Shown piece by piece: positions 33,800 through 46,650 of a stretch of 64,000 nt of DNA (positions are counted from its first letter, which is position 1; every line of letters starts with the position of its first letter). Both the position numbers and the translations under genes were made by a program. The stretch lies in the NCBI RefSeq assembly GCF_964656455.1, contig NC_135715.1:168546437-168610436 (forward strand). Direction: 5' to 3'. A model generated the notes under the pieces. That model had not been told where the DNA came from, did not search any database, and saw only the letters and a program-made list of their open reading frames with translations. The DNA comes from Halichoerus grypus (lineage: Eukaryota > Chordata > Mammalia > Carnivora > Phocidae).

Positions 33800-34920
33800 T
33801 ACAGAGACAAATACAGACTGGAAGATGATATTTTTGTAAAGCATTATTGGATAAAGGATGGCTATCCAAAATATACAAAGAACTCTTAAAACTCAACAAA
33901 AAGTTAATAAACAACCCAATTAAAAATGGGCAGAAGATCTGAACAGATGCCTCAACAAAGGAGATATACAGATGGCAAATAAGCATTTGAAAAAGTTCTC
34001 CACATCATATGTCATTAGGAAATTGCAAACTAACACAACAATGAGACACCACTACTCACCTAATAGAATCGCTAAAATCCAAAATACATGACAAATACTG
34101 ATGAGGATGTAGAGCAATAAGAAGTCTCATTCATTGCTGGGAGAAATGCAAAATATTCCCTTTGGAATACAGTTTGGCACTTTCTTACAAAACTAAACAT
34201 ACTCTTACCATATGAACTAGCAATTGTGTTCCCTGGTATTTATCCCAAAAGTTCAAAACTTATGTTCACACAAAAACCTGCACATGGATGTATATAGCAG
34301 CTTTTTCATAATTGTCAAAACTTGGAAGCAACCAACATGTCTTTCAATTGGTGAATGGAGATTAAACTGTGTTACATCCACACAATGGAATATTATTTAG
34401 TGTTAGAAAGAAATGAGCTATCAAACCATGAAAAGACATGAAGGAAACTCAAATGCATATTACTAACTGAATGAAACTCATCTGAAAAGTCTACATATTG
34501 TATGATTCCAACTCTAGGACATTTCAGAATAGGCGAAGATACGGAAACAGCAAAAAGATTGGTGCTTGCCAAGGGATGGGAGGGAGGAAGGGATTAATGG
34601 GCAAAACACAAAGGATTTTTAGAGCAGTGAAACTATTCTATATGATACTACAATGGTGGATAAATCTCTTTATACATTTGTCAGAACTGACATAGTGTAT
34701 AACATCAAGAATGAAACCTCATGTAAACTACGGACTTTGGGTGATAATGATAAGTCAATGTAAGTTCACTGATTATAAGAAATGTATCTCTCGGGAGTGA
34801 GATTTTGATATTGGGTGAGGCTGTGCATGTATGGGGACATGGAGTATATGGGAACTGTCTGTACCGTCCTCTTGATCTTGCTGTGAACCTAAAGCTGTTC
34901 TAAAAATAAGGTTTGTCTTA
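33800..34920 (+). mobile_element. L1M (L1MB/MC-like) 3' end, sense
   Basis: ORF2 end: CAAAATATACAAAGAACTCT, ACAGATGGCAAATAAGCATT, TACAGTTTGGCACTTTCTTA, CACAATGGAATATTATTTAG. Then 3' UTR GGACTTTGGGTGATAATGAT, GTATATGGGAACTGTCTGTA and CTTGCTGTGAACCTAAAGCT. 5' truncated near 33800. It matches 59792-60843 element for element, so both are copies of one subfamily. Confidence 0.9.
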
Positions 34921-36890
34921 TTTTAATAGCTTTTTGTAAATTAAAAAAATGTAGTATGGAGAATAAGACATCTATATGGGGGAATAGTAGTTATACTCAA
35001 CAGCACAATGTGTGGCCAGGGGGAAGTGAGTCAGTGATAACATGTTTTGAAATCCATTTGAGGTCTGAAGGAAATACGGAGAACTTTAAGTCAAGACTCC
35101 TGGACCCCATATTTTACTAGACCAAATGAATATCAAAAGTTCTGTTGTATATTGTACCAGTACATGGAGGTTCATCCCATTTATTACCATATCAACCTTT
35201 GCTGCCTGGGATACCCGAGGTCCTAGACTATCCAGAGAGGAATGATTCGTAATAGTCCAGTTAGTTCAATAGAGTGTCATCAAGAATGTGTTCAAAATAC
35301 AGGGAAAGCAGTCCCTGTTATATTTCAGAGAAAAATGAAACATTTTGTGTGCTCAAATCCTTTATTTGATAAGATTACATGCTGGAATCCCATGTGGGGT
35401 TTCTCAGCTATAACCTCAGCTACACCTTGATTGAAGCTTATCTAGGGATTAATACAATTTTAATTGTTTTCTTGCTTCTTATTTTCTCTATATTTTTAAA
35501 TTTGAAGTTTCCTGATAATATTTAAGTTAGATATGTTGAGTTCTGAGTATTTTAGTGCTTTAAGTTCTCTGATCTTTTCTTAATGGAGTATTGCCGTAAG
35601 TTAATGTCTGACTATTTTCCTTTGCTTATTTTCTTTCTCAAGCCATAATTTGAAGACTCTTTAGCAAAAACCATTCACCCTCAGATTTTCTAGCTTGTCC
35701 TCTGGCTGAATCCCCAAACTTCCATTTATTTTATAGTAACCAATGTGTCACCAATTTTTACCTCAATCTGCCTATTGCTGATGAAAAGTTCTTGAATTCT
35801 TACAGTGTTATTTCTGGTAGTCCTTGGGCATATTCGTTTTGGATTCATGAAGAGTATTTCTATTATCACATAATCCATTATACTCCCCCATGCTAGTTCC
35901 AATTCCTGACCACCGCTAACAAGATCAGCTGTGGTCCACTGATGACGACCACCACAGCTAGTATTCTCTAGGAAATCACTGAAATTGTTGGCAAGTGTGT
36001 TGTCTCCTGACACATTCTCTGGGCACTAAAGCCTTGTAGTGCATCAACACTCGGAGCACATTTTTACTTGGTCAGCAAAGCAATTTATTCCAGGGTGAAG
36101 AGAGACCTCTTCTTGCAGCCCCATAGAGTTCAGATAGGAATCCTTGGACCTGAGCCAACATACTAGCTCCCAGTCAAACATTTTATCTTCCTTACTGTCT
36201 TCAGCTCTCATCATTAACCTCTGTCTGTTGTAAATGTCACTGTTGATTCCAGTAGTGGACAAAGCCTGTATCCTCACTATACATGTCACTCTCTTGGTTT
36301 GGTTATATTTTATATGAAAAGATTTCCTTTCTGAACATATTTTATGCCTAAAGATTTCCCTTTTAAAATAGATTTTGCACTTTGAATGATTCACTAACCC
36401 TGTGCAAGCTGAAGATTGACACTGGAAGAGCAATGTTTGAGGAGAAGGGAGAAAAAGTAGCAGCAACTATAGCCCCATGAGTGATGTTTTTCAGGAGTCC
36501 TTTAAAATACATTCTACAATGGTGACATAAGAATACGCAACTTAGGCTTTTGAACTGTGTTCATACTCTAACTGTTCTAATTCTTACTGTCTGTATTGCA
36601 ACTGCATATCTGATGAAATAGCAGAATGTGAAGTGGATCCAGAACCTTGTAAACATTGCTAAAATAAATAGTAAAGAGCATGAATAACTATGTCACCCTT
36701 TAATCTGCTACCCTATGTTTCATTCATTGTCCTAGTGAACATCATGGATTTAACTATATAGTTTCTGCTTAAGGTCACTAGTTCAGCACACATTAATGGG
36801 GAAGTCCCTATGTGCCAGGTAATATGAAGATGTGGGAAATTAAAGATGTCACTGTCTAGCATGAAAACATATTTCTTTTGTTTCATTATT
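34921..36890. other. No supported gene; paired antisense ORFs
   Basis: Minus-strand frames of 140 codons (36466-36044) and 95 codons (36013-35726) lie head to tail about 30 bp apart in different registers. I recognise no domain in either. They could be remnants of one broken transposon or retrocopy, or chance. About 36775-36860 has MIR-like wording (CTATGTGCCAGGTAATATG). Confidence 0.35.
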
Positions 36891-36891
36891 T

Positions 36892-37100
36892 AAAAAAAAT
36901 AAAGATTTTATTTATTTATTTTGAGAGAGAGAGAGAGAGAGAAAGGGGGAAGGGCAGAGACAGAGGGAGAGAGAGAATCCCAAGCAGACTCTACGCTGAG
37001 TGTGGAGCCCTACATGGGGCTCGACCTCACAACCCTGAGATCATGATCTGAGCCGAGATCAAGAGTCGGATGCTTAACTGACTGAGCCACTCAGGTACCT
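36892..37100 (-). mobile_element. Can-SINE, antisense
   Basis: AAAGATTTTATTTATTTATTT, a long GAGAGAGAG tract, GAGATCATGATCTGAGCCGA, ATCAAGAGTCGGATGCTTAA and GACTGAGCCACTCAGGTACC. 'Gactcttgatt' subtype. No clear TSD. Confidence 0.94.
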
Positions 37101-38559
37101 GTACTTTAATATTTATAATATTACAGGAGGCATACATATTTGTGCAAATTTCCTTTAAGCTCTTGAAACAATAGGTTTTGTTATATAACAATTTTGATTC
37201 AAACACTGAGCTGACTCACCAAATTAGGGTTTTAAGTCCAAATCTGACTGCCTTTTCGGGACTGGCTTAGTAACTCCAGATGCCATTTCTGGTGTTTTTT
37301 GACTCTATGTTCATTAAGAGCTTTTATTACAGATTCAGTAGCTTTCAAGCTAAAATGCATTAATGCTCTGGATCTGATTTCTAACTTAAGTTAAATGAAT
37401 AAACAAGTGCTGAATATCTCCTCCAAAAATTTGGTTCTGTTTGGTTAGTCGGTTTTTTTTTTTTTTTTTTATGTTTCCCAGACTTGGTAAGCTATATTTA
37501 ATAATGTTTTATTTTTAAATGTCTTATTTTCCTTGCTTATAATCTGTCCTTGAATTCTTCTAATGTACATTGTAAATACATATGCTTACACATAATATGT
37601 GTATATGTCAGTTGAGTTTTGTCTCTATGGAATGGTAGAGAATAAGCCAGACAAGCAGCCCCTAACCAGAGCAAGTGAGCTAACAGATGGAGTGCACAGT
37701 ACGAAATTAGAGAATAATTGGCAGGATTTTTTTTTTTTTAATGATCCATCTGGAATCCAAGGGTCAAGATCATCCATTCTGACACTTACACAGGATCACA
37801 GTCTCATTTTACACTTAATTTCTAAAGTTACTTACTTTCTTTTTTTTTTTAAAGTCTTCACTATTAACAAATTTATTTAGAAAATGAACAGTAAGAATAA
37901 GTTACAACTTGCCACAGATTAAATGCTACACTGTCACAGAATAATGGTTTACATATAAAGAAATAGCATATTGTAAATTACTATGGTTAATCACGTTAAT
38001 GATTCTAAGTATTCTATGCCACAGTACTGCAAATGAATGTGTTAGGGTAAGTTAGGTTGATGATGGTCAATCAGCACAAAGCTGGGAAGCAACTGGGAAG
38101 CTGAAACTTGTAAATGTCTTGGAGCCATGTAAACAAATAATTCTATCACTCTGGAGGAGGAAAGGACAGATCTGGGGAAAGAGCTAGGAGTCTGCCCCAT
38201 AATAGGGTGATAGTGTCTAGTATTTCTTTCATCTGTTTTGCAGTTTAAGTAAAGCAGGTAATTTAAATAGGAAATTCAGCTCCAGGGCCAGCTGGCTCTG
38301 GAACCTGTGTCCTCACTCTCTCTATATGCTGTCTTTTCATTATATATTGATATATTGGGGCGGGGATTTTTCAATACTGAAAATAGGTCAGCATGCAAAT
38401 GATTAGTTACCTCTTTTATTGCATGAAGACATAATTTACAAAGCACATTTTTCTTATAAAAATCTACCAATAATTCGTCCATTTATGAGCTTTACTTACT
38501 CTTCCAAGATGAATACAAGTTTAATTTTAATATTTGTACTTTGTACTAGTGATCAACTC
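37101..38559. other. Single-copy AT-rich stretch, no gene
   Basis: Several T-runs (about 37451-37470, 37729-37739, 37841-37850) but no named repeat or exon. Confidence 0.45.
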
Positions 38560-39016
38560 TATGAACTCATTATATGATTTTTCTTTTATTTATTATTATT
38601 TATTAAGTTGATTTTGTCTGATGCAAGAATAGCTACCCCTGCTCTCTTTTGGTTTCCATTTGCATGGAATATTTCCAACCCCCACTTAACTTTAAGCCTA
38701 TGTGTGTCCTGAAAGCTGAAGTGAATCTCTGGTGGGCAGCACACAGTTCAGTCTAGTTTTTGTATCCAATCAGCCACTCTATTCCTTTTGATTCGAGAAT
38801 TTAATCCATTTACATTTAAAGTAATAATTGACAAATAAGGACTTAATGCTATCTTATTGTTTTCTGGCTGTTTTGTAGTTCCCTATTCCTTTCTTTCTCT
38901 TTTGCTTTCTTTGTGAATTAATGGTTTTCCAAAGTGGTATGCTTTGGTTCTCTTCTCTGTCTTATGTGTTTCTACTGTACTCTGCTGAGAGATTTCTTTT
39001 TGAAAGTAGCAACACT
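38560..39016 (-). mobile_element. L1 relic (endonuclease/spacer region of ORF2), antisense
   Basis: TGATGCAAGAATAGCTACCC, TTTGGTTTCCATTTGCATGG, GGGCAGCACACAGTTCAGTC, CCAATCAGCCACTCTATTCC and CATTTACATTTAAAGTAATA follow the antisense wording of the L1 ORF2 start. A sense SINE interrupts its right end. Confidence 0.8.
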
Positions 39017-39213
39017 GGGGTGGCTGGGTGGCTCAGTCATTTAAGCATCCAACTCTTGATTTCAGCTCTCAGGTTGTGATCTCAGGGTCATGATCTCAAG
39101 ATGGTGAGATCAAGCCCAGGGTCCAACTACCCACCCAGCGGAGAGTCTGCTTGAGACTCTCTCTCTTTTTCTCTCTCTCAAATAGATAAATCTCTAAAAA
39201 GGAAAAAAAAAAA
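39017..39213 (+). mobile_element. Can-SINE, sense, within antisense L1
   Basis: GGGGTGGCTGGGTGGCTCAG, CATCCAACTCTTGATTTCAG, CTGCTTGAGACTCTCTCTCT, and an A-rich end. Older 'gactcttgatt' subtype. TSD not convincing. Confidence 0.93.
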
Positions 39214-39456
39214 CCACACTATTAATGCTACAAAATTGATTTGGTTTCTTTCTTTTTTTTTTTCTGATTTCTTAAACTAGGAAGTGCTAGTACAAGGAAA
39301 AAATCCTTTGTAGACACTGCACTAACTTTAAAATGGATGGCAGTGCACTACTGCAAAGAAGTAAACTAGCCTATAATTGTTAGCTTACATTAATTTGAAG
39401 GGAAAGGAATCCATATAGTCCATGTGCAGGAGCATTAGGACAAAAGCTGTAGAAGC

Positions 39457-39492
<36 letters not shown>

Positions 39493-39495
39493 TGT
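39457..39495. repeat. (GT)n microsatellite
   Basis: GT run with one TATG interruption near 39485. Confidence 0.95.
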
Positions 39496-41072
39496 TGGAG
39501 TTGGAACTTTTAAAGTTTTAGAAAACAGGTTGATAAATTATGGGCAAGAAGAAATCTGGAGTTTAACAGAACCATGATGACTATCTAAGATGTTTATATA
39601 CCAATCAATGAAACATAAGAAATAGTAAGAAAAATTTGGAAAGTTAATTTGTGATCATATAAACATGTGAAGACATCCTGAGTCTTACTTGCCAAACACA
39701 AGTGCTTAGATAATGCCACAGTCCTTTATTAGTCAGGGGTGGAGGCTGAAGCACTCTCATACCTTGGGATTGCATAAGAGTTATGAAGGTAGTAAGATTA
39801 CTAATAAGCAAGGCAAGAGCTCTTTCATATTTAGTATATCCCACTGATAACATCCTTCCTCTCTAAGCCCTTGTGGTCCCACACAATTCAGCAACTCTGT
39901 TTCTATTATTCTGGCATAGGCATCTTTGCAGACATTCTGAGCCCTGGGACCAGAATCTAGCTCACCTGGATTCTGCACATAGCCATCTCCTTTGGTCCTG
40001 AGACTGACTTCCTCAGGGCTATCTCTGATGGGCTACAAGATACCTATATTTTACTCCACCTAATTCTGTTCCTTACTCAGACTTCAGAATCTTTCCCATT
40101 TCTCTTACATTATTTCTTCCTTTCCTTCCCCTTTCTACCTTCTGCTTTCCTGACCTAACCCTGACACACCAACCAAGTGTGTTTTTTTTGAAGACCTACC
40201 ACACACAAACTTCTCCGAGAGGGGCCTGACTGTCTTATTGGAGAAAGAAATGAGAAGGGATTACATCAGAAATGCAGGAAAATCAATATCTCATTAAATT
40301 ATTCTTCTATGATTGTGTAATCAAAACAGTAGGGAGAAAAAAAAAATAGGGGAAAGCTTATTGTCTGTGTTTTTTCGAAATCATTCCCTGAAATTCTTCT
40401 TCATTTCCTCTGAAACAAAAACTGCTGAAATTTTAAAACTTTACTGGTAAGTTATCAATTAAATAAGGAAGTTATTTTCTAGTTATTTTCATCAAGGATG
40501 GAGCTCATACACACCTGTTCACTGAATCTCAGTATGTAGCATTGTGATAATTTGTTTCTAGTACTTTGCTAAAACATATTTAGAGGCAGAAATATCCGTT
40601 AGGTAGAATAAAAAGGCTGTATTCCATTAACGTTTTCTTTCCTGACTGAAATATTACTGACTATATTAAAGGAACCAGGTAAACTATCTACTTGAAATGA
40701 TCTCTATATAAATATTTTATGTTATTTTGTTATAAATGAACCTTTAATGGAAGAAGATGCAGACATTTCACTAGAGAATTAGCAACAAAATACTTCAAAG
40801 CCTTTCTTTGATGGGATGATTAGTGATTATTTTGATTGTTATTATTTTTTAATTTTACAATATGTGCTTTCCTTTATACTTCAACTTTTTTTTTTGTCTG
40901 AATATCAGCATGTTTGCCTAGCTGTATTTTATGGTATATTTTAGCATTCTTCCATTTGGCATGTGGCTAATAGTAAGTATTTGTTCTGTGGCTCATATAT
41001 AAAAACTGAGCCTCAAGGAAAAGCTTCTTTATGTGTGTGTTGGAGTTGGAACTTTTAAAGTTCCAAGATTTA

Positions 41073-41099
41073 AAGATCTCACACAATGTGAGAGATCTT
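41073..41099. repeat. Imperfect inverted repeat (hairpin)
   Basis: AAGATCTCAC, a short loop, then GTGAGAGATCTT; 10 pairs with a two-base bulge. It follows directly behind the second copy of the duplicated 32-mer. Confidence 0.7.
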
Positions 41100-41623
41100 G
41101 CCAAGTTGAAAAAACCAATTAGAGTAATAATAAAATACAGAGATAAAATCATAAAGATGTGTTTCTAGAAAGAGGGAGGATAAGTTTCGATCAAGGAGAG
41201 GGAGTAATATTAGCAAAGTGGCATTCAAACAGGACAGTTTATGGCAGTGGAAATACATTTTTCTCAAGGAAGGCTTTGACCTGCCTGAGGCAGTTTATCA
41301 GAATGTGACTAGATCTAAGATTCTATAAGGCAATGGTTGGCCACACAGAAAAATGAAGGTCAATGTTTAAATGGATAAATAGGAATTACATCTATTTTTT
41401 AACCTGTAGGTATATTGTTACGTATCTTCCCCAGTGTAACAAATGAGGGAATTCTAACTATATAAGATTGTGAAGCTATATAACCAGAGGGTCTTGTTAT
41501 AGTCTATTATTTTATTTAACCATTGCTGATGTTTCATATTTGTATATCTGGAGTTGGGATGTCCTGGAGAATTAGTCTTATTTAATTTCTGTTCTCCTTC
41601 CCACCTCCTATTCTACCAATCTC

Positions 41624-41624
41624 A

Positions 41625-41652
<28 letters not shown>
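41624..41652. repeat. (CA)n microsatellite
   Basis: About 14 CA units. Confidence 0.95.
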
Positions 41653-41655
<3 letters not shown>

Positions 41656-42709
41656 CAAAATAGGTTATTTCATTCAAATGCTTTTGTTTTGTTTTGCTTT
41701 TGCAAATAGAAAGTGCATACTAAATTCTTATTTAAATATTAGATCACTCTGATACCTACTGCTATGCTTTTTTTCATATAAAATTTCTGGTAACAATAAA
41801 ATAGTATAATTTCCATTTTATGGACTCACGTAGAGAGATTAAATTTCTTGCTCAGGATCAGTAATTTTTCATATAGGCTAACTGAAGTAATCTCTTAGCT
41901 CTTCTCCTTCATGTTAGAAGTAGATTAAGATTCAACCTTCTAACTTTCAAGATCCATTCTCAACACAAGTTATTACTGTTGATGTTGATCTTGATTAAGG
42001 TCATGTTTGATAGGATTCTCCATTGTTAAGTTAAAATTCTTCCTTTTCAATATTCTGTTTGTTAGAAGGGAATCACTAAGTCTAGCTCACACTCAAGGGG
42101 ATGGAAATTAAGCTGCACCCTCTGCAGGCAAGACTATAAAAGAATTTGTGGTCAAGTGCTAAAATCACCGCAGTAATTAATGTATTTGGGGGAAGGTACT
42201 TTAAAGCTAAGTAAATTATCCTAAAGTTTTGCACATTAATTTTGGCCTTCACCTGTGGATCTTGCCTGAGGAAATGATTACTGTGGCATCCTAATGGTGA
42301 TTTTCCACTTCCTTCATTCCTCACACAGTTACTAATTGTAGCTCTTCTCTAAAGAGGACTTATCCTTTTCCTTCTATTTTTAAAATTAAATTAAATTAAA
42401 AATTTTATTTTCCCTCTTTTATTTATTTAATCATTTATTTACACCAATATAGACTCATGGATACTTACTGTATTCTTTCAGTTATAATCCAGTGATATGG
42501 TTATTTATTAAAGTGTTCAAATTATTCCAGCTTTAGCCTTTGGGAACTACTGAAGTTGACTCCTTTGATTATTTGAGCATTTCCTTGCTTTCTGGCACAA
42601 CTAGATGCTCCGGGTTACAGCACTAGAATCAATTACTTTTCCAAGAAGCCCTGATTCATTTTGTTGAAGAATGGTATTCAGAAATTAAGCTTTGGGTATA
42701 TTTTGTAAT

Positions 42710-42906
42710 GTTTTTTTAAAGATTTTATTTATTTATTTGACAGAGAGAGAGACAGTGAGAGCAGGAACACAAGCACGGGGAGTGGGAGAGGAAGAAGCAG
42801 GCTTCCCGCCGAGCAGGGAGCCCGATGCGGGGCTCGATCCCAGGACCCTGGGATCATGACCTGAGCCGAAGGCAGATGCTTAATGACTGAGCCACCCAAG
42901 TGCCCC
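42710..42906 (-). mobile_element. Young Can-SINE, antisense, with TSD
   Basis: AAAGATTTTATTTATTTATTTGACAGAGAG, arctoid-type centre, GGCTTCCCGCCGAGCAGGGA, GACTGAGCCACCCAAGTGCCCC. TSD ATATTTTGTAAT at 42698-42709 and 42907-42918, exact. Confidence 0.96.
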
Positions 42907-42918
42907 ATATTTTGTAAT

Positions 42919-43829
42919 TTTTAATGAATTGAATTTTCTCTTTTTTTATGGAAATATTTGATTTTTATGTAGTCAGATGTATTCACTTATTAGTTTTTAC
43001 CTTTGGTTTAATGCTTAGAGAGACTTTCCTCAACCAACTATATAAAAATAGTACCAATAGTCCTTGAGTAATAATATTAATCCTACAGAACTCTGATGTT
43101 AATTAATAATAAGAAGTCTAAGGCAATCCTTGTTCCCCTCTTTCATGGCTAGGGAAAATGGCAAGTTATGATGTCTAACTCAGCAGCAAGCTCCACAACT
43201 ATGTTGGTCACACATACCTCCAAACCTTGTGTTTAATTATAGCAACTCTGCAAAGGAAGGTTAAGGGTAGAATGGTGATATGTTTGTATTTCTCCCAAAT
43301 AGTACTGTATTTAAGATTTTTGAAATTTGGCATGGGACACCAATGAGTGTGGTTCCAGCTTACTATGAATAGTAATGGATATGATCAGATCTCTTGAGCC
43401 AAAGGTAATAGCAAACTGCCTCTCCCTGGTGCTGATGAAGCTCTTTTCACCATCTACTTTCCACCATATAGTTCTTTATGAGAAAGTCATGGAATTATAT
43501 TGAGGAGTTAATGCATGTAGTATGAAAGGACTTGGCATTCACAAAATATTTGCTTGGAGTCAAGGTGGTTCAGGGCACCAGATTATATGTGGTGGTGGTG
43601 GGGTAGTGGTGGGTGACTTATATACCATGGGAGGTGAGTCCATCGGCCAGTAAGGTTCTCTAAGATTTTTCTAGTCAAACAGTGTCTACTTATGGCTAAT
43701 GTAATTAAGCACACATTTAAAGTAATACAAGTACAAAAATTATGTTACAGATTATAAGATCACCAATCCTTTCAGGTAAGAACTATCAAGGTAGCTACAC
43801 ACTTAAAAACATTCCCTGAAAAATATAGG
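42919..43829. other. Single-copy stretch, no gene
   Basis: Nothing recognised. A short GTGGTGGTGG patch lies near 43590-43612. Confidence 0.45.
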
Positions 43830-43872
43830 AAGACATGAGTTCGAGCTCCATGTTGGATGTGGAGCCTACTTA

Positions 43873-43912
<40 letters not shown>

Positions 43913-43960
43913 CATATATATAGATAGATATAGATATAGATATAAATAGATATGTATATT
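43830..43960 (+). mobile_element. 5'-truncated Can-SINE with tail expanded to (TA)n/(GATA)n
   Basis: Only the last third of a SINE is present: GAGTTCGAGCTCCATGTTGG, ATGTGGAGCCTACTTAAAA, then an 18-A run, a (TA)n run and imperfect GATATA/GATA units to about 43955. An antisense frame with Tyr-Leu and Tyr-Ile repeats (43772-44005) is read from this microsatellite. Confidence 0.8.
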
Positions 43961-44029
43961 TGAAGAAGTGGATAAACTAATGTCTTCTTGGCTGACTTCT
44001 GGCACTACCTTCCCAGATATTCTAAATCA

Positions 44030-45170
44030 TAGCCAGAAGAACTGTAATCATACAATAGATTTTTGTACTGTTATCAGTATTTTTTTACTTATGTGTGTGT
44101 GTGCATGTGTGTGTATGTATACTTCATTTCACTCAACAATATGGAGTCAGAGACATTTTCCTGTTAATATCTATAGTTTTGATTGTTCTTAAATGCCCCA
44201 ATTTAACCCATTCTCTAGTTTTTGACTTTAGATTTTCTCTAAATTTTTGCTTTCAAAACAATGCTATTATGAACATATTTTGAAAATGCCTCTTTGTGCT
44301 TGTAGCACTATTGCTTTAGGTTATTCATCAAATTTTGCAAGTGTATAGTCAAAAGAATGTATATTTGAACTTAACAGATAGAATGGTACTACTCTCCACA
44401 GTGTTAAACCAGTGTTAAACGGTTCTCCTCCCTGCTTGCCAAAACTTGAAATAGTCAAATATTTACACTATGGCTAAACTGAGAAGGAAAAATTATATCT
44501 CATTGTTTTGCTCTTCATTTGCATATTTCTTCTCTGATTAAGCACTTGTCACTTGTTTAAAAGCCATTTGTATTTTCTTTTTCTTTTTCGGGGAGGGAAT
44601 TGTTTGTCTCTATCCTTCTCTTTCTTTCTATTAGATTGTTGTTATTTGTAAGAATTACTGATGTCTGAAGAATATTACCCCTTTATCGCATATATTGCAA
44701 TCTCTTAGTCACTTATTAGTCATCTTTACGGTACTTTTAGACATGTTAGAGCTTTACTTGTATAGTCGGATGTGTTACTCTTTTCACTTATACCTTTGTA
44801 TTTTATGGCTATTCTGTTTTCACAATCTATTTGTCTTTTATTGTGTCAATACCACAATGTTTTAAATACTTAAGACTTATAGTGTATTTTAACATATGGC
44901 TGGGTAATGATATTCTCTTTGTTTCTTTTCCAAAAATATTCTTGGCTACTCTTACTTTTTTAAATCTATTTCGGTTTTAATTATCGATACCAATTTCTCT
45001 CTTGGCTGTTATTTTCCCAGGCCTTTCAGTTCAAAACACATTTCATTTATTTTCAACTTTCCTTGTTTTTTAATGAGTGTATTTAAGATGGTACGTTTCC
45101 CTGGCTTTGACTGCATCTCATAGGTTTTGATAGGGTTGCATTGCAATACCCGTTGATTATTATCTGGAAA
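44030..45170 (-). mobile_element. Old L1M relic, antisense
   Basis: CTTTCAAAACAATGCTATTATG (44251), GTATAGTCAAAAGAATGTAT (44343), ATATCTCATTGTTTTGCTCT (44493), GGGTAATGATATTCTCTTTG (44903) and TTGACTGCATCTCATAGGTT (45108) follow the antisense L1 ORF2 order. Very diverged. It may continue to about 45540 (CAGTCTGTCATCTTGAAACT resembles an antisense L1 5' region). Confidence 0.65.
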
Positions 45171-45441
45171 TGGTGAGAACTACAAAATGACTCCAACTAT
45201 GGTAACTAACTGCTCTGTTGGTTGATTCTGCAGCTCCTTTGTATCCTAGCTTCTGCCCCTCTCTGACATGAGCAGCACTGAGGCTCTTGCTCCTACTTCT
45301 GTGACACAGAAGTTTCTTGTGAGCCTCGTAGGTGCTGCTTTCCTCTGCTCTTTCCCTTGTGTTTCTATCCTTTTGGAAGGATTACTCACAGTTTACGGCT
45401 CAATAACTATTCATTTTATTTTTGTTTGGTTGGTTTTTTAG

Positions 45442-45445
<4 letters not shown>

Positions 45446-45480
<35 letters not shown>
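45446..45480. repeat. (GT)n microsatellite
   Basis: About 17 GT units. Confidence 0.95.
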
Positions 45481-45482
<2 letters not shown>

Positions 45483-45540
45483 TTGGCAGTAGAAAGATTT
45501 GGTGCAGGTACTCAGTCTGTCATCTTGAAACTAGAGTCCT

Positions 45541-46638
45541 TATTTTCTAGATGTCAGAAATAAGGTAGACATAGAATTCTGTGGACACCAACTATGAACT
45601 AAGAATAAGTTCCCCATAGTTCTCTTATTTGTTGTGAACAGACTACTTTTTGTGTGCTTTCTAAAGTAAAGCACTTTTGGATGAAGGTTTGCCTTTTCGT
45701 CATCTGACCCTCTGAATAAACTTGGGTACATTCTGCACTGCTACCCCACACCGACGGACTAGTTCCTCCGAGGTCATCTTTATTAATTCTCCCAGTTGGT
45801 TTTCCTTTCCTGGTGGTGGTGATTCACTCAGCCATTTCCCAATTTTGTCTCACTTGAATTGTGTCTTGCTATAATTCCTTGAAATCCTAGTTTCCAGAGT
45901 TGATATAGATGTCCCTATCTAAATACATCTTTGGGAATTTAATGATGGAAAGGATTTAAATATATCAAATGTAATAGGAATCTAAAACTAGGAATCCCAG
46001 CAGTGTTTTATAAGCCAATCTGGCCTGGTTAATCTTTTTGACTCCTAAAGTCATTAGTGAAACTAACAGGCATGTAAGCAAAAGAACAGAGTATACTATT
46101 GAAAAACAACTGCGTAGTGGAGCTGACATAATTTCTTTGTTAAAAACTTTAACCTGAAAGATGATGGCCTTTTTATTATTCTTATCTTCTTAGCACTCTC
46201 TGTGTTCTACGTGCCACATTGATGAGACTGGATGACATGAACTCAAGTTTTAGATCTAACATTCAGTGAGTTTGTAGATATGATGTATATAAGTAGGTTA
46301 GCATGAAAATACTCAATAAATTCATTTAAGCAATGAGATGGCCAGAGAAAAACTTCTGTATTCTTGCAGGAGGTGTTTTAAATAGTTCCATTATTATCAG
46401 TTCAACCCATGAGATCTCATTTTGTGAGTGAGTCCTGGAATTTTGATTAATACAGGCCTGATTTCAATTAGACTGATAGGAAATCACCTTGCTTCAGCTG
46501 TGTATACCCTAACTAATAGATAATTTTGTGATATAAGTACATAAAATGTGGATAAGGATAGAGAAAACTTCAAAATATATTCCTGTTTTTAATTGCTAAC
46601 TTAAGTCTGGATAAGAGCAGATAAGGCCATCCTAAAAC
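45541..46638. other. Single-copy stretch, no gene
   Basis: No named repeat or exon recognised. Confidence 0.45.
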
Positions 46639-46650
46639 AGCCTGTGCTCT

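Larger units (their letters stand above)
39214..42697. other. Single-copy stretch with microsatellites, no gene
   Basis: No named interspersed repeat. Holds (GT)n at 39457, (CA)n at 41624, a duplicated 32-mer (39486-39517 and 41031-41062) and a hairpin at 41073-41099. Antisense frames of 60-80 codons have no recognised domain. Confidence 0.4.

Noticed and set aside
43772..44005. Membrane-like antisense ORF with Tyr-Leu/Tyr-Ile repeats
   Set aside because: Translation of a SINE A-tail and (TA)n/(GATA)n run.
45357..45563. ORF with a Cys-Val repeat
   Set aside because: Translation of a (GT)n microsatellite.
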